A stretch of DNA of 64,000 nucleotides, from the NCBI RefSeq assembly GCF_002174455.2, contig NZ_CP147246.1, positions 1,329,501 through 1,393,500 on the forward strand. Direction: 5' to 3'. Numbering within the stretch: position 1 is the stretch's first letter; each line of letters starts with the position of its first letter. The stretch comes from Enterococcus sp. 9D6_DIV0238. GTDB taxonomy: Bacteria; Bacillota; Bacilli; Lactobacillales; Enterococcaceae. Below are positions 26,699-34,796 of this stretch, in pieces. The translations under genes were made by a program, and so were the position numbers. The notes under the pieces were generated by a model. That model ran no database searches. It was not told the DNA's origin and worked only from the letters and a program-made list of their open reading frames with translations.

Positions 26699-28918
26699 CT
26701 ACTTCATTTGGATCTCTCCTAATTTATTTCGTTGATAATCCCAATTATAAGGAACTGGCGAACGCCCTTTCTCAATAGAAGGTTCTATATAAATAGTTAA
26801 CCAATAGCCAGTAGTTTCAGTAATATCTAAACGAATTTCACCATTTACCCGTATCCCACTATCATGAATACTGTTGTCTTTAGTGACTGTATAACCACTG
26901 TATGAATAATATTCAGGAGGGAGTACCTTTACAGAAACTTGATGATGGGTTGCCTGCTTTGCAATGACCACACTTGTGTATGACACTTGTTCCTGCGCTA
27001 CTCCTGAATCAACGGCTACATTAAACAAATTACTTTTTTTATCTACGTATCCGTTATCTAGCTGTAAATATCCTCTTTTTGGTACAACAATTTCCTCCTG
27101 ACTTGCTAGTACAACTTGTCTAAGATTCAATTGAATCAATTTATTGTAATAATAAGTGACTGTCATATTTTGAGTGACGCTATCAATCGAAACAGTTGTC
27201 TCATCTGTACTTGGTACAGCTTCTGCACGGTCGATCTGATAGCTATCTACAGCATAACCGTTCAGATTTTTGATCCGTTGAGTATAATGGTCTCCCTTGA
27301 CTATATCTTTATACGTTTCCGGTTGAAGCTCTTTTCCTTCTGTATCTAGGTATCTTTCAGTGACTCTAGCTAATGGTATTAGATCTTTGAGCGGGATCGT
27401 CTTCACTCCGCTAACATTATTTGCACGGTCAACAGTAACGACATGTAGATATTTATTATAATCAGCTAAACCATTGATACCGCTAATTATTCCTTTTGTA
27501 TTGTATGTAACTAAATTTGCATCTTTTAAAGGATCATAGTCTACTGCATTTTTATCTGTTGTTCCTTGAGGTGCTACATAAATATCATAACGATCAGAAG
27601 AAATTCGACCAAATTCATCTTTGTATCCTATTACAGTAGTGTTTAAATTGGATGCTGCAGAATTATCGATCATATAAAAATAACCAGCAATATTACTAGT
27701 GATGGTTTCTTTCACTACATCAGATTTTTTCAAGCCATCATCTCTTGTATCTGCTTCTACATACCACTGATACTCTTTTCCTACATCAGTACTATCGATT
27801 TCTATACTAAAATTCTCTATACTAGTATTTGGCATCGGAGCAGCAGTTGCTAGCTTAGGAGCCCGATCATCCTTTACTGTGTAATCTTGTGCTGTTGTTT
27901 CTAAAGATACTTGAGCTAAATTATATAAGGTATTCGCAATGATCTTGCGCTCATCCATCGTTGATTGACCATTACTATGTCCTGTTTGAATCATTCCTAA
28001 ATTGTTGTTTGTAGCTAAATAAAAGGTTGCATCAGCGCTACCATCTCCAGGCTTATTCCAGTTATATGGTTCTTGAAATTCCAGCCATTTGATCGTACTG
28101 GAGCCAGGTAATATCCCCTGTCCCCAAGTATGGGTCAAAGGTATCGTTAAGGTTAAATCATTTTGTAGTTCAAATGGATATTTCATCAAATAGCCATTGT
28201 TATTGATTTTTACAGATGTACTACCAAGTTGAAAAGATGATGCTTGTAGTTTGAACCCTAATTGACTGGCAAAACTATTAAAATTAGTATGCCCTCGATC
28301 ATTCGGAGTGATCGTATCGTGTCCGAATAATACACCTCTACCGCTATCGATGTATGCTTGTGTTGCATTTTTTGCCGCGACTGAAATATCTACATGATTG
28401 TTGTAATCCCATGAACCAAACATAATAACATCATATAAATACTCCCCTTTAGCATTTTTTAGATGGCTATCAGGATCCAACCCAAAAACCATTTGAGCAA
28501 CATAACTTACCTGTATCAATCTATCTCCTTTTGAATTTTTTAGCCCTAAACTATCCATCCAGGTTTTTAGATTTCGTGCATCTACTGTATCTGGATAAAT
28601 ATTTAAAACTTTGATCGTTTTTCCGTAATTCATAGAACGAGCATTCCAAGTTACACCATCTTCTGATTGAAACAATTGATAACCCGACTGTTTTAATCCA
28701 TTAACAGCGCCCCACTCTAAAAAAGAATAACTTTTTTTCTCAGTTCCATCCCAACGATTTTCAGCTTTTAAAGAAAATTCACCTTTATTGATGATCGTAA
28801 AAGCCCTTAAATTGCCTTGACTCACAAACAAATAACCTCCAACAACCAAAGCAAGCAACAATAAAAACAACCATTTTACTTTTATTTTCTGGTTCAAACT
28901 TTGCTCTCTTTTTTTCAT
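26699..28918 (-). CDS. Large surface protein with MucBP-type domain and N-terminal membrane anchor
   Basis: A 739-residue protein with one TM segment (about 15-33) and a long extracytoplasmic part, without a C-terminal sortase signal. Residues about 95-340 resemble the DUF5057-type region of Firmicute surface proteins (VLNIYPDTVDARNLKTWMDS, GSWDYNNHVDIS, GRGVLFGHDTITPNDRGH). About 515-595 form a MucBP-like domain (VTERYLDTEGKELQPE, then QRIKNLNGYAVDSYQID, ending VTYYYNK). It has no stop/start overlap with its neighbours but follows the BsaA-like genes on the same strand. An adhesin or fibre-associated role is inferred from the domains and context. Confidence 0.72.
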   Translation of the reverse strand: MKKREQSLNQKIKVKWLFLLLLALVVGGYLFVSQGNLRAFTIINKGEFSLKAENRWDGTEKKSYSFLEWGAVNGLKQSGYQLFQSEDGVTWNARSMNYGKTIKVLNIYPDTVDARNLKTWMDSLGLKNSKGDRLIQVSYVAQMVFGLDPDSHLKNAKGEYLYDVIMFGSWDYNNHVDISVAAKNATQAYIDSGRGVLFGHDTITPNDRGHTNFNSFASQLGFKLQASSFQLGSTSVKINNNGYLMKYPFELQNDLTLTIPLTHTWGQGILPGSSTIKWLEFQEPYNWNKPGDGSADATFYLATNNNLGMIQTGHSNGQSTMDERKIIANTLYNLAQVSLETTAQDYTVKDDRAPKLATAAPMPNTSIENFSIEIDSTDVGKEYQWYVEADTRDDGLKKSDVVKETITSNIAGYFYMIDNSAASNLNTTVIGYKDEFGRISSDRYDIYVAPQGTTDKNAVDYDPLKDANLVTYNTKGIISGINGLADYNKYLHVVTVDRANNVSGVKTIPLKDLIPLARVTERYLDTEGKELQPETYKDIVKGDHYTQRIKNLNGYAVDSYQIDRAEAVPSTDETTVSIDSVTQNMTVTYYYNKLIQLNLRQVVLASQEEIVVPKRGYLQLDNGYVDKKSNLFNVAVDSGVAQEQVSYTSVVIAKQATHHQVSVKVLPPEYYSYSGYTVTKDNSIHDSGIRVNGEIRLDITETTGYWLTIYIEPSIEKGRSPVPYNWDYQRNKLGEIQMK

Positions 28919-29033
28919 ATTCTCTCCTTTTGATCACTACTTATCAAATCAATGATTTCTCCATTAAAAACACTCATTTCATAAGTGCTGAGTATAAAGG
29001 CAATCATGGAATATACATCCCATGTGCCTATTT

Positions 29034-29654
29034 TTATTCAGCTTTAATAGCCAGCTGTTTGTCGATGTCCAGCAATTCCTTCTGAACAGGTACCGCTCCT
29101 TGCCACCAAGCATCACGATAGGAATATTTATTACAATCGATTGCTTCCACTTTTACCAATAAACTAACCTTCGCTCCATGGTATTCTGCTCCTATACTCC
29201 TTTTCAAAGTTACTTGCGTAAATAAATTCTTCGCCGCATGACTCACTCCAGGTTTTAAAATATCCATATAATAATAGTATCCATCTTCACCCAATCGCCA
29301 CTGGCTAGTATTCACATCCAGCAATACCTCATCCCCGATTTTTGATGGTAAAAGTCTTCTCACGCCTTCTTTTTCTATACTAATTTCCGGCTGCAGCAAA
29401 ACACGTACAAATTGATCGAGTGTTCCTGTATTGGTGATATCGACTTTCTTTTCCAGTGCTTTATTTGGTAAAATCGTTGTCGGTTCAGTAAACACTTCAT
29501 CGATTTTTGTTTGCAGATTTCCGATCTGAAAACGATTCACTTTTTCTTCCTGCATCGTCATCGCAGCATAAACCGTGATTCCTCCCATTATTAAACACAG
29601 AACAAAAAACGGTAATAACCAGACAAAATAAATCGTTTGTTTTTGCTCTTTCAT
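29034..29654 (-). CDS. TasA/CalY-like SipW-dependent protein, small
   Basis: A 206-residue protein with an N-terminal hydrophobic segment ending ITVYAAMTMQEEKVNRFQIGN, the pattern of SipW-processed camelysin/TasA-type precursors: short signal, then a basic-polar N-R-F/I motif. The middle contains KKVDITNTGTLDQFVRVLLQPE, the beta-strand motif shared with the other two members of this locus, and YYYYMDILKPGVSHAAKNLFTQVTL, their common C-terminal module. It is probably a fibre subunit or accessory protein secreted by the locus signal peptidase. It is eleven bases behind the preceding BsaA-like gene. Confidence 0.75.
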   Translation of the reverse strand: MKEQKQTIYFVWLLPFFVLCLIMGGITVYAAMTMQEEKVNRFQIGNLQTKIDEVFTEPTTILPNKALEKKVDITNTGTLDQFVRVLLQPEISIEKEGVRRLLPSKIGDEVLLDVNTSQWRLGEDGYYYYMDILKPGVSHAAKNLFTQVTLKRSIGAEYHGAKVSLLVKVEAIDCNKYSYRDAWWQGAVPVQKELLDIDKQLAIKAE

Positions 29655-29665
29655 CTTAAGTCCTC

Positions 29666-30508
29666 CTAATGTACTTTATCATGGTACATAGCTTCCACAT
29701 ACGAACCAGCAGGAATCTCCCAGTCCTCCAACAAAGATTTCGTACTGTCATGGCTGTCCATAATAGGGACTAGCTGATACAATGAGCCTTTATATTTATT
29801 CGGCAAATTCTTGTCCAAGCTCACATTCTGAATCAATTCTTTTGTTTTTTCTTTTGGTTTTAGCATCTCTGAATAATAAAAATACCCTTCTGAATAGTAC
29901 CAATAATGTCTTCTCTCATTATTTGGCTGGTTGTCCTTATCAAAAATATCCGGATTATTGAAATTGATCATCAAATATTTTAGACCATCGGCTGGTCGGT
30001 TTCCGTTGTAGATATATGCTGTGTTTGGTTGTGATTTATCCCCTTTGTAAACTTCGGATACAGTATAATACTGACCAGTCTTAAGCTTATACGTACGGCC
30101 TTTTTCCCATGTCTTTGCATCATCTCCAGACATATCTGTCCCACTCGATACAGCACTGATTTTTAATCCGCCATTTCCTGTACCATCAACCATATCTAGT
30201 TCAAAATGAGCAAGAAATTCATAAAGAGAGACTCGGACAAACGCAGGAAGCTGTCCGTCATTTTTGATAAATAATCTTTTTTCTGTTACTGTCCCTGGGC
30301 TCCACTGCAAATTTGGGGTAAATGATTCATCGATTACAACAGAAAATTGTTTACTATTAGGCTTATTTCGATTGATCCTGTCATCACTATATGTAATCCA
30401 AGAGTATGTAGTCCCTACGACAAGCAATAAGCTTAAAACAATAGAAAATAAGCCCCACAACAATTTATGTGTGTGAATAATTTTTAATAGACGTTTTCCT
30501 TTTTTCAT
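29666..30508 (-). CDS. BsaA/TasA-like SipW-dependent surface protein
   Basis: A 280-residue protein with a TM signal (about 18-38, ending TTYSWITYSDDRINRN), matching the WIxSxDxRINR motif of the larger BsaA-like protein of the locus. It shares the strand KRLFIKNDGQLPAFVRVSL and the C-terminal module YYSEGYFYYSEMLKPKEKTKELI. Family members are exported through SipW-like signal peptidases and assemble into matrix fibres in Bacillus (TasA); in enterococci the role is not established from sequence. It lies between the sortase-motif protein and the small TasA-like gene. Confidence 0.78.
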   Translation of the reverse strand: MKKGKRLLKIIHTHKLLWGLFSIVLSLLLVVGTTYSWITYSDDRINRNKPNSKQFSVVIDESFTPNLQWSPGTVTEKRLFIKNDGQLPAFVRVSLYEFLAHFELDMVDGTGNGGLKISAVSSGTDMSGDDAKTWEKGRTYKLKTGQYYTVSEVYKGDKSQPNTAYIYNGNRPADGLKYLMINFNNPDIFDKDNQPNNERRHYWYYSEGYFYYSEMLKPKEKTKELIQNVSLDKNLPNKYKGSLYQLVPIMDSHDSTKSLLEDWEIPAGSYVEAMYHDKVH

Positions 30509-30521
30509 TTGCAGCCCCCTT

Positions 30522-31259
30522 TCACGATCCTTTTTTACTTGGTTCTTCTTTATGCTTCTTCCATAGCAAAATGCTGATCAACACCAATAGTAATCCTGTT
30601 AAAATCTTATAAATCAAATTTCTGATTTCTTCCCCTGTCAGAGGAAACATCCCCTTAGACTGTTCTTTTTCCTTAGACACTGGCTCCTTACTTGTGGAAG
30701 TCAGTGTTTCGGGTTGATTTTTTGTGGCGACAAATGTCCAATGATAAAGTAATTGGCTTTCTTCTTTAAAATCAGCTGCTGTAAAATTTTTATCGACATC
30801 AAAACGAGCAGTTAAAATTTGATCTGTTCCATACTCACACGTTCCGATGATCAATGGCTGAACTGTCCAATCAAATTCTCCATTGCCTAACAAAGGTCCC
30901 TGATATAAAACCTTATTATCCAAGGTCAAAGTCAAAGTAATCAACTGATTAAAATCGATAAGCCCTTTCGATGAGTCTGGCGTAACTAAAATTCCCAATT
31001 CAAATGGTTCTTTGATATCTAAACCGCGAATCGTAATTATTTTTTCATAACTTTCTCCCGGCAGAACATTTGGCAAATCGACATAATATTCTCCTTCCGA
31101 AGAAGCAGATATCCCCGTCTCATCGCCAATGATCAATCCTGGAGGAAGGGTTTGACTTGCAACAGCTAAAAGCGTTCCGCTAGTAAAAGTGATCATAATG
31201 CTTACTAAGCTATATAAAACTAGACTCGGCAGACGTTTTTGTACCAGTAATTGCAGCAT
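30522..31259 (-). CDS. Surface protein with C-terminal FPLTG-type sorting signal
   Basis: A 245-residue protein with a signal peptide (about 12-35), an extracellular beta-rich domain (VDLPNVLPGESYEKIITIRG), a Lys/Ser/Glu-rich linker, then FPLTGEE, a hydrophobic helix and a basic tail KKHKEEPSKKG. This is a cell-wall sorting signal with Phe in place of the usual Leu of LPXTG, which may select a particular sortase or a pilus sortase. It may anchor the fibre made by the neighbouring BsaA-like subunits. No sortase gene is present in this locus, so a chromosomal sortase elsewhere is assumed. Confidence 0.78.
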   Translation of the reverse strand: MLQLLVQKRLPSLVLYSLVSIMITFTSGTLLAVASQTLPPGLIIGDETGISASSEGEYYVDLPNVLPGESYEKIITIRGLDIKEPFELGILVTPDSSKGLIDFNQLITLTLTLDNKVLYQGPLLGNGEFDWTVQPLIIGTCEYGTDQILTARFDVDKNFTAADFKEESQLLYHWTFVATKNQPETLTSTSKEPVSKEKEQSKGMFPLTGEEIRNLIYKILTGLLLVLISILLWKKHKEEPSKKGS

Positions 31260-31295
31260 GATTTTTCCCCTTCCTAATTTATCCTTCTAAAAAAA

Positions 31296-32543
31296 TTAAC
31301 TTGCTGCTTGGCCTGCTAGATATTCAGTGATCGTTTTTGTCTCTGAACCATCTGCGCCTTGTAAACTCCAACCAGTCGTATCTATCAAGGCTTCTTTTGT
31401 CGCTTGAATAGCCTCCATTTTTACGATCAAGTCATATGTTGCATTTGTATATTCCGTTCCTATTGCATTTGTAAATACTAATTTTTTCAACAAGTGCGGA
31501 GTTGTAGCACCTGAATTGATCGGGCTTGTGAAATAGAAATAGCCATCTTCTTTATTGTATGCCCATTTATTATTTGCTAAAGCTGTCGTTACAGTCATAT
31601 CCGTCCCATATTCTATATGAATCCCGCTGATGCCCAGAGCTGCTTTATCTGCTTGAACACCTTTTTTATCTGATGAAGCTGTCGGAATTTGTTCAGCTGC
31701 TGTTGCAGGTGCCGCTGCTGGAATGCTCGTAAGACCCAAAGATGTTGCTTTATAGTCATAATCTACATCGTATTTCTTTCCTGCACTCCCCAGTAGAGAG
31801 GCTTTTGCAGCAGTTGCTTCAGCTGATGCACCTTCTAGTGTAGATGCCGCCCAGTTGGCTACGTTATTACTGTAACCACCTTTATAAACAGAATACTCAG
31901 CTTTATTCATGACAAATTCCCAGTCTTCTGCTGATGAGCCGACCGTATTGCCGCTTTTCACAGAAATGTCTGTCGTCATTGCCTGAAATTTCCCAGAACT
32001 ATACTCGAAAAATGCAGAGTAGCTAAACGTAGTATTTTCATCGCCAGTCACAGGGTCTTTTGTGACAGACCCTTTTGCATAGACTTTAACTCCAGTTGGT
32101 AAAGCCGCTCCTTGACTGTCTTTTACTTTTCCTGTCACATCTGTATAACCGCTGCCAGCTACTGTATACTTTTCACCGTCAAATTCTACAGGTACATCAT
32201 CTGACATTGCTGGTGTAGCACTCTTTTTCCAACCTTCAGTCCGATTTGTCACTGCACCTTTTTCTGTTAGATAATTTAATACTTCTTCATAAGACACGCG
32301 CACAAAAACAGGCGTATTCCCAGAATTTGTCACTGCTACTTCTTTCGTTGCATCAGTTCCTGGTACGATCGGCTTTGGATTCCACAACTCTTCAACGCTG
32401 ACACTACCGTCTTTGATTGCTGCAGTCTTCACACGGTTGATTCGTTGATCCTGAGAATTGATCCACGCAAAAGTACCTGCTCCTGCTGCCAATAATGCCA
32501 AAAGTGCAGCAGCTACCAACTTTTTCTTTTTGTTCTTTTTCAT
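31296..32543 (-). CDS. BsaA family SipW-dependent biofilm matrix protein (major subunit candidate)
   Basis: A 415-residue protein starting with a Lys-rich n-region and a hydrophobic signal ending AGAGTFAWINSQDQRINRVKT, the SipW-type cleavage context. The body is rich in Ala, Thr, Gly and Ser (for example AAAPATAAEQIPTASS) and carries KEVAVTNSGNTPVFVRVSYEE and the C-terminal NKWAYNKEDGYFYFTSPI. It lies directly behind sipW with 68 bp between, like tasA behind sipW, and is the largest and least charged of the three homologues, so it is the best candidate for the major fibre protein. That role is inference. Confidence 0.85.
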   Translation of the reverse strand: MKKNKKKKLVAAALLALLAAGAGTFAWINSQDQRINRVKTAAIKDGSVSVEELWNPKPIVPGTDATKEVAVTNSGNTPVFVRVSYEEVLNYLTEKGAVTNRTEGWKKSATPAMSDDVPVEFDGEKYTVAGSGYTDVTGKVKDSQGAALPTGVKVYAKGSVTKDPVTGDENTTFSYSAFFEYSSGKFQAMTTDISVKSGNTVGSSAEDWEFVMNKAEYSVYKGGYSNNVANWAASTLEGASAEATAAKASLLGSAGKKYDVDYDYKATSLGLTSIPAAAPATAAEQIPTASSDKKGVQADKAALGISGIHIEYGTDMTVTTALANNKWAYNKEDGYFYFTSPINSGATTPHLLKKLVFTNAIGTEYTNATYDLIVKMEAIQATKEALIDTTGWSLQGADGSETKTITEYLAGQAAS

Positions 32544-32611
32544 TTTTCTTTATCCTCCTAAAGATAATAATTTATATTCTCACGCCGCCATCAAAAGACG
32601 ACGTGCTAATA

Positions 32612-33517
32612 TCACTGTCCATATGCTGGATGTTTTGATGTCTTTTTTCTTCTGATATATTCTTCTTTGGGTGAAAACAAATAGGCTTTCAATACTAAGA
32701 AAAATCCGTATAAAGAAAGAACACAGATCAGACATGCCCAAAATTCTTCCCGAATAAAATCTAAAAGATTACCGATTTTTGGAACTGCTACGATCACTTT
32801 ACCTAATACACGATCTGCAGCTATCGGCGGATCATTACTTTTGTTAGCATCCCCCTTAGTGATCAAAAAATCACCTTTTTCACCATTCAGCTCATCTTTA
32901 CGATCGACCATTCTGTGTGTCAAATAGCGGGAACCATCGCCAACAGCAAACGTCACGATGTCATCTTTCTTTACTTTTGTTCCATCTGTCATTTTGACGA
33001 TCACGATATCTCCAGCATAAAAACCACCCTTTGGGCCATTTTCTTGCGGAACCATCGAATTCGTCAACACTGTATAGAAACGATAGCCGAAAATCGAAGC
33101 TGTAGATTTTGAACTGAAGGAAAACATCACCGCCATCATAATAATTCCAATGGTTACTACGTAAAAAAATAAGTTGCTAAAAAAAGAAAAAATCATGATT
33201 GCTGGTTTTTTTTCAGTAACTTGGGGATCTTGTCTGTCATGACGCCTTCTCATCCTCTGATTTTGAAAAGATTCTTCTTTACGAATTCGCTGACGCCTAG
33301 CAGCTTTATCCCCTCTTTCAAAGGAGGTGCCTTTTTTTCTATCCGTGTTTGGTTTTGATTTTCGTCTCGGCTTCGTATCAGCTTCATCATATTTTCCAAC
33401 CTTCGGACGTACCTGATCATAGTCTTTTCTATTCTGGGAACGACGCTTAGGACGCTGCTTTGTAGGTACTCTTTCACTAAAATTATCTAAATTTTTGGCA
33501 GACGTTCTCTTTGACAT
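32612..33517 (-). CDS. sipW: SipW-type signal peptidase I with long basic N-terminal extension
   Basis: A 301-residue signal peptidase of the ER/SipW type: the catalytic Ser lies in VLTNSMVP and a His (YLTHRMVD) replaces the general-base Lys of ordinary type I signal peptidases. DFLITKGDANKSNDPP is the conserved C-terminal box, and a second TM helix follows (about 268-285). Unusually, about 100 residues precede the first TM helix and are extremely rich in Arg, Lys and Gln (for example KQRPKRRSQNRKDY). The ATG at 33517 is chosen because GGGAGGGAAG, within the first codons of the longer frame, serves as its ribosome binding site. It is the first gene of the fibre locus and presumably processes the three BsaA/TasA-like products. 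Confidence 0.88.
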   Translation of the reverse strand: MSKRTSAKNLDNFSERVPTKQRPKRRSQNRKDYDQVRPKVGKYDEADTKPRRKSKPNTDRKKGTSFERGDKAARRQRIRKEESFQNQRMRRRHDRQDPQVTEKKPAIMIFSFFSNLFFYVVTIGIIMMAVMFSFSSKSTASIFGYRFYTVLTNSMVPQENGPKGGFYAGDIVIVKMTDGTKVKKDDIVTFAVGDGSRYLTHRMVDRKDELNGEKGDFLITKGDANKSNDPPIAADRVLGKVIVAVPKIGNLLDFIREEFWACLICVLSLYGFFLVLKAYLFSPKEEYIRRKKTSKHPAYGQ

Positions 33518-33623
33518 ATTCTTCCCTCCCACTCATTACTTTTTCTACTACTACATAAGAAAAACTCTAACTAGATATCAATAAGGTTACCTAAATGTAA
33601 TTATTTTTTACCACTTAAAAAAA

Positions 33624-33652
33624 TGATACTACATGTTATTTTTTAAATCAAT
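33624..33652 (-). promoter_or_regulatory. Putative promoter of the sipW locus
   Basis: On the minus strand TTGATT, a 17 nt spacer and TATCAT, about 105 nt upstream of sipW. The surrounding 330 bp (33533-33865) is very AT-rich and holds no gene; nothing else is evident in it. Confidence 0.45.
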
Positions 33653-33865
33653 GGATTTTTGATTTTCCTTAAAAATCTATTTTATTAATGTTTGGAAAGT
33701 TGTTAAAAATGCTTTTAAACACAACCGAATCTGTTTTATATATATACATAAAAATGAAAAATAGAGCTTTAGTTATTTTTAAATAAACAAACAAATGTAA
33801 TTTAACGTTATTTTAAAGCTTAAAAAAGAGGCGATTACATATATAAATAAATTAATTTTATGAAC

Positions 33866-33912
33866 AGAAAAAAACTGTATGGAATAACTTTGTTCAGTTA
33901 TTCCATACAGTT
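33866..33912 (-). terminator. metF terminator
   Basis: AACTGTATGGAATAACT and its exact complement flank a six-base loop, with a T-run on the minus strand. It ends the metE-metF transcript. Confidence 0.94.
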
Positions 33913-33932
33913 CATTTTTTTTCAGTATTTTT

Positions 33933-34796
33933 TTATGCTTCAAATAGACTACGCGTCGCTTCTCTGATTTTTTGTGCTACATAAGGATTATTCATCGTGT
34001 ACAAGTGAATACCATCTGCACCCTGAGCAACCAAATCTACAATTTGATTAATTGCATAAGCAATGCCGGCATCTCTGATCGCTTCCGGGTTGTGTTCATA
34101 GCGCTCCATCATCTTCAAAAATTTTGTTGGCAGAGTCACATTCGACATTTTTACCATCCGTTCAATTTGCTTCTTATTTACGACAGGCATGATCCCTGCT
34201 TGAATCGGTATATCGATTCCTGCTATCTCACATTTTTCTTTAAAAGTATAAAAGTAGTGATTATCAAAGAATAATTGTGTGATCAGTTGATTCGTCCCCG
34301 CATCTACTTTTCGTTTCAAATTTTGAATATCTTCTACCGAGCTCGCGGCATCACTATGCGTTTCAGGATAGCAGGCACCGATGATATTGAATTGTCCTTG
34401 TTCATGAATAAATGTGATGAGATCATTCGCATAAACAAAGTCTTTCTTAGGTTCTTTGTCAGGCAAAATATCCCCTCTCAATGCCAAAATATTCTCGACC
34501 TTCTTCTGTTTTAATTCATCCAAAATTGCGATGACCTCATTTTTAGAAAAATTGACAGCAGGTAAGTGAGCCACACTTGGCAAAAATTGTTCTTCTTGTA
34601 TTTTTTGAGCAATATCTGCTGTACTTAAATTATTTCCCGTGCCGCCAGCGCCTAATGTAACACTGATAAAATCAGGCTGTTGTCCTTTTAAACGTTCTAA
34701 CGTATGATAAATCGTCTCTACAGGAGCTGTTCTTCTTGGCGGAAATATTTCAAAAGAAAAAACAGTTTTTTCTTTAAACAAGGCATCTGTTCTCAT
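33933..34796 (-). CDS. metF: 5,10-methylenetetrahydrofolate reductase
   Basis: A 287-residue FAD-dependent TIM barrel that reduces methylene-THF to methyl-THF for methionine synthesis. The segments FSFEIFPPRR, DFISVTLGAGGTGNN, LALRGDILPDKEP and GTNQLITQLFFDN are typical. The ATG directly follows the metE stop (TAAATG), so translation is coupled. Both genes are read from the metE promoter, with its Met-box-like palindrome. Length is normal. Confidence 0.95.
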   Translation of the reverse strand: MRTDALFKEKTVFSFEIFPPRRTAPVETIYHTLERLKGQQPDFISVTLGAGGTGNNLSTADIAQKIQEEQFLPSVAHLPAVNFSKNEVIAILDELKQKKVENILALRGDILPDKEPKKDFVYANDLITFIHEQGQFNIIGACYPETHSDAASSVEDIQNLKRKVDAGTNQLITQLFFDNHYFYTFKEKCEIAGIDIPIQAGIMPVVNKKQIERMVKMSNVTLPTKFLKMMERYEHNPEAIRDAGIAYAINQIVDLVAQGADGIHLYTMNNPYVAQKIREATRSLFEA

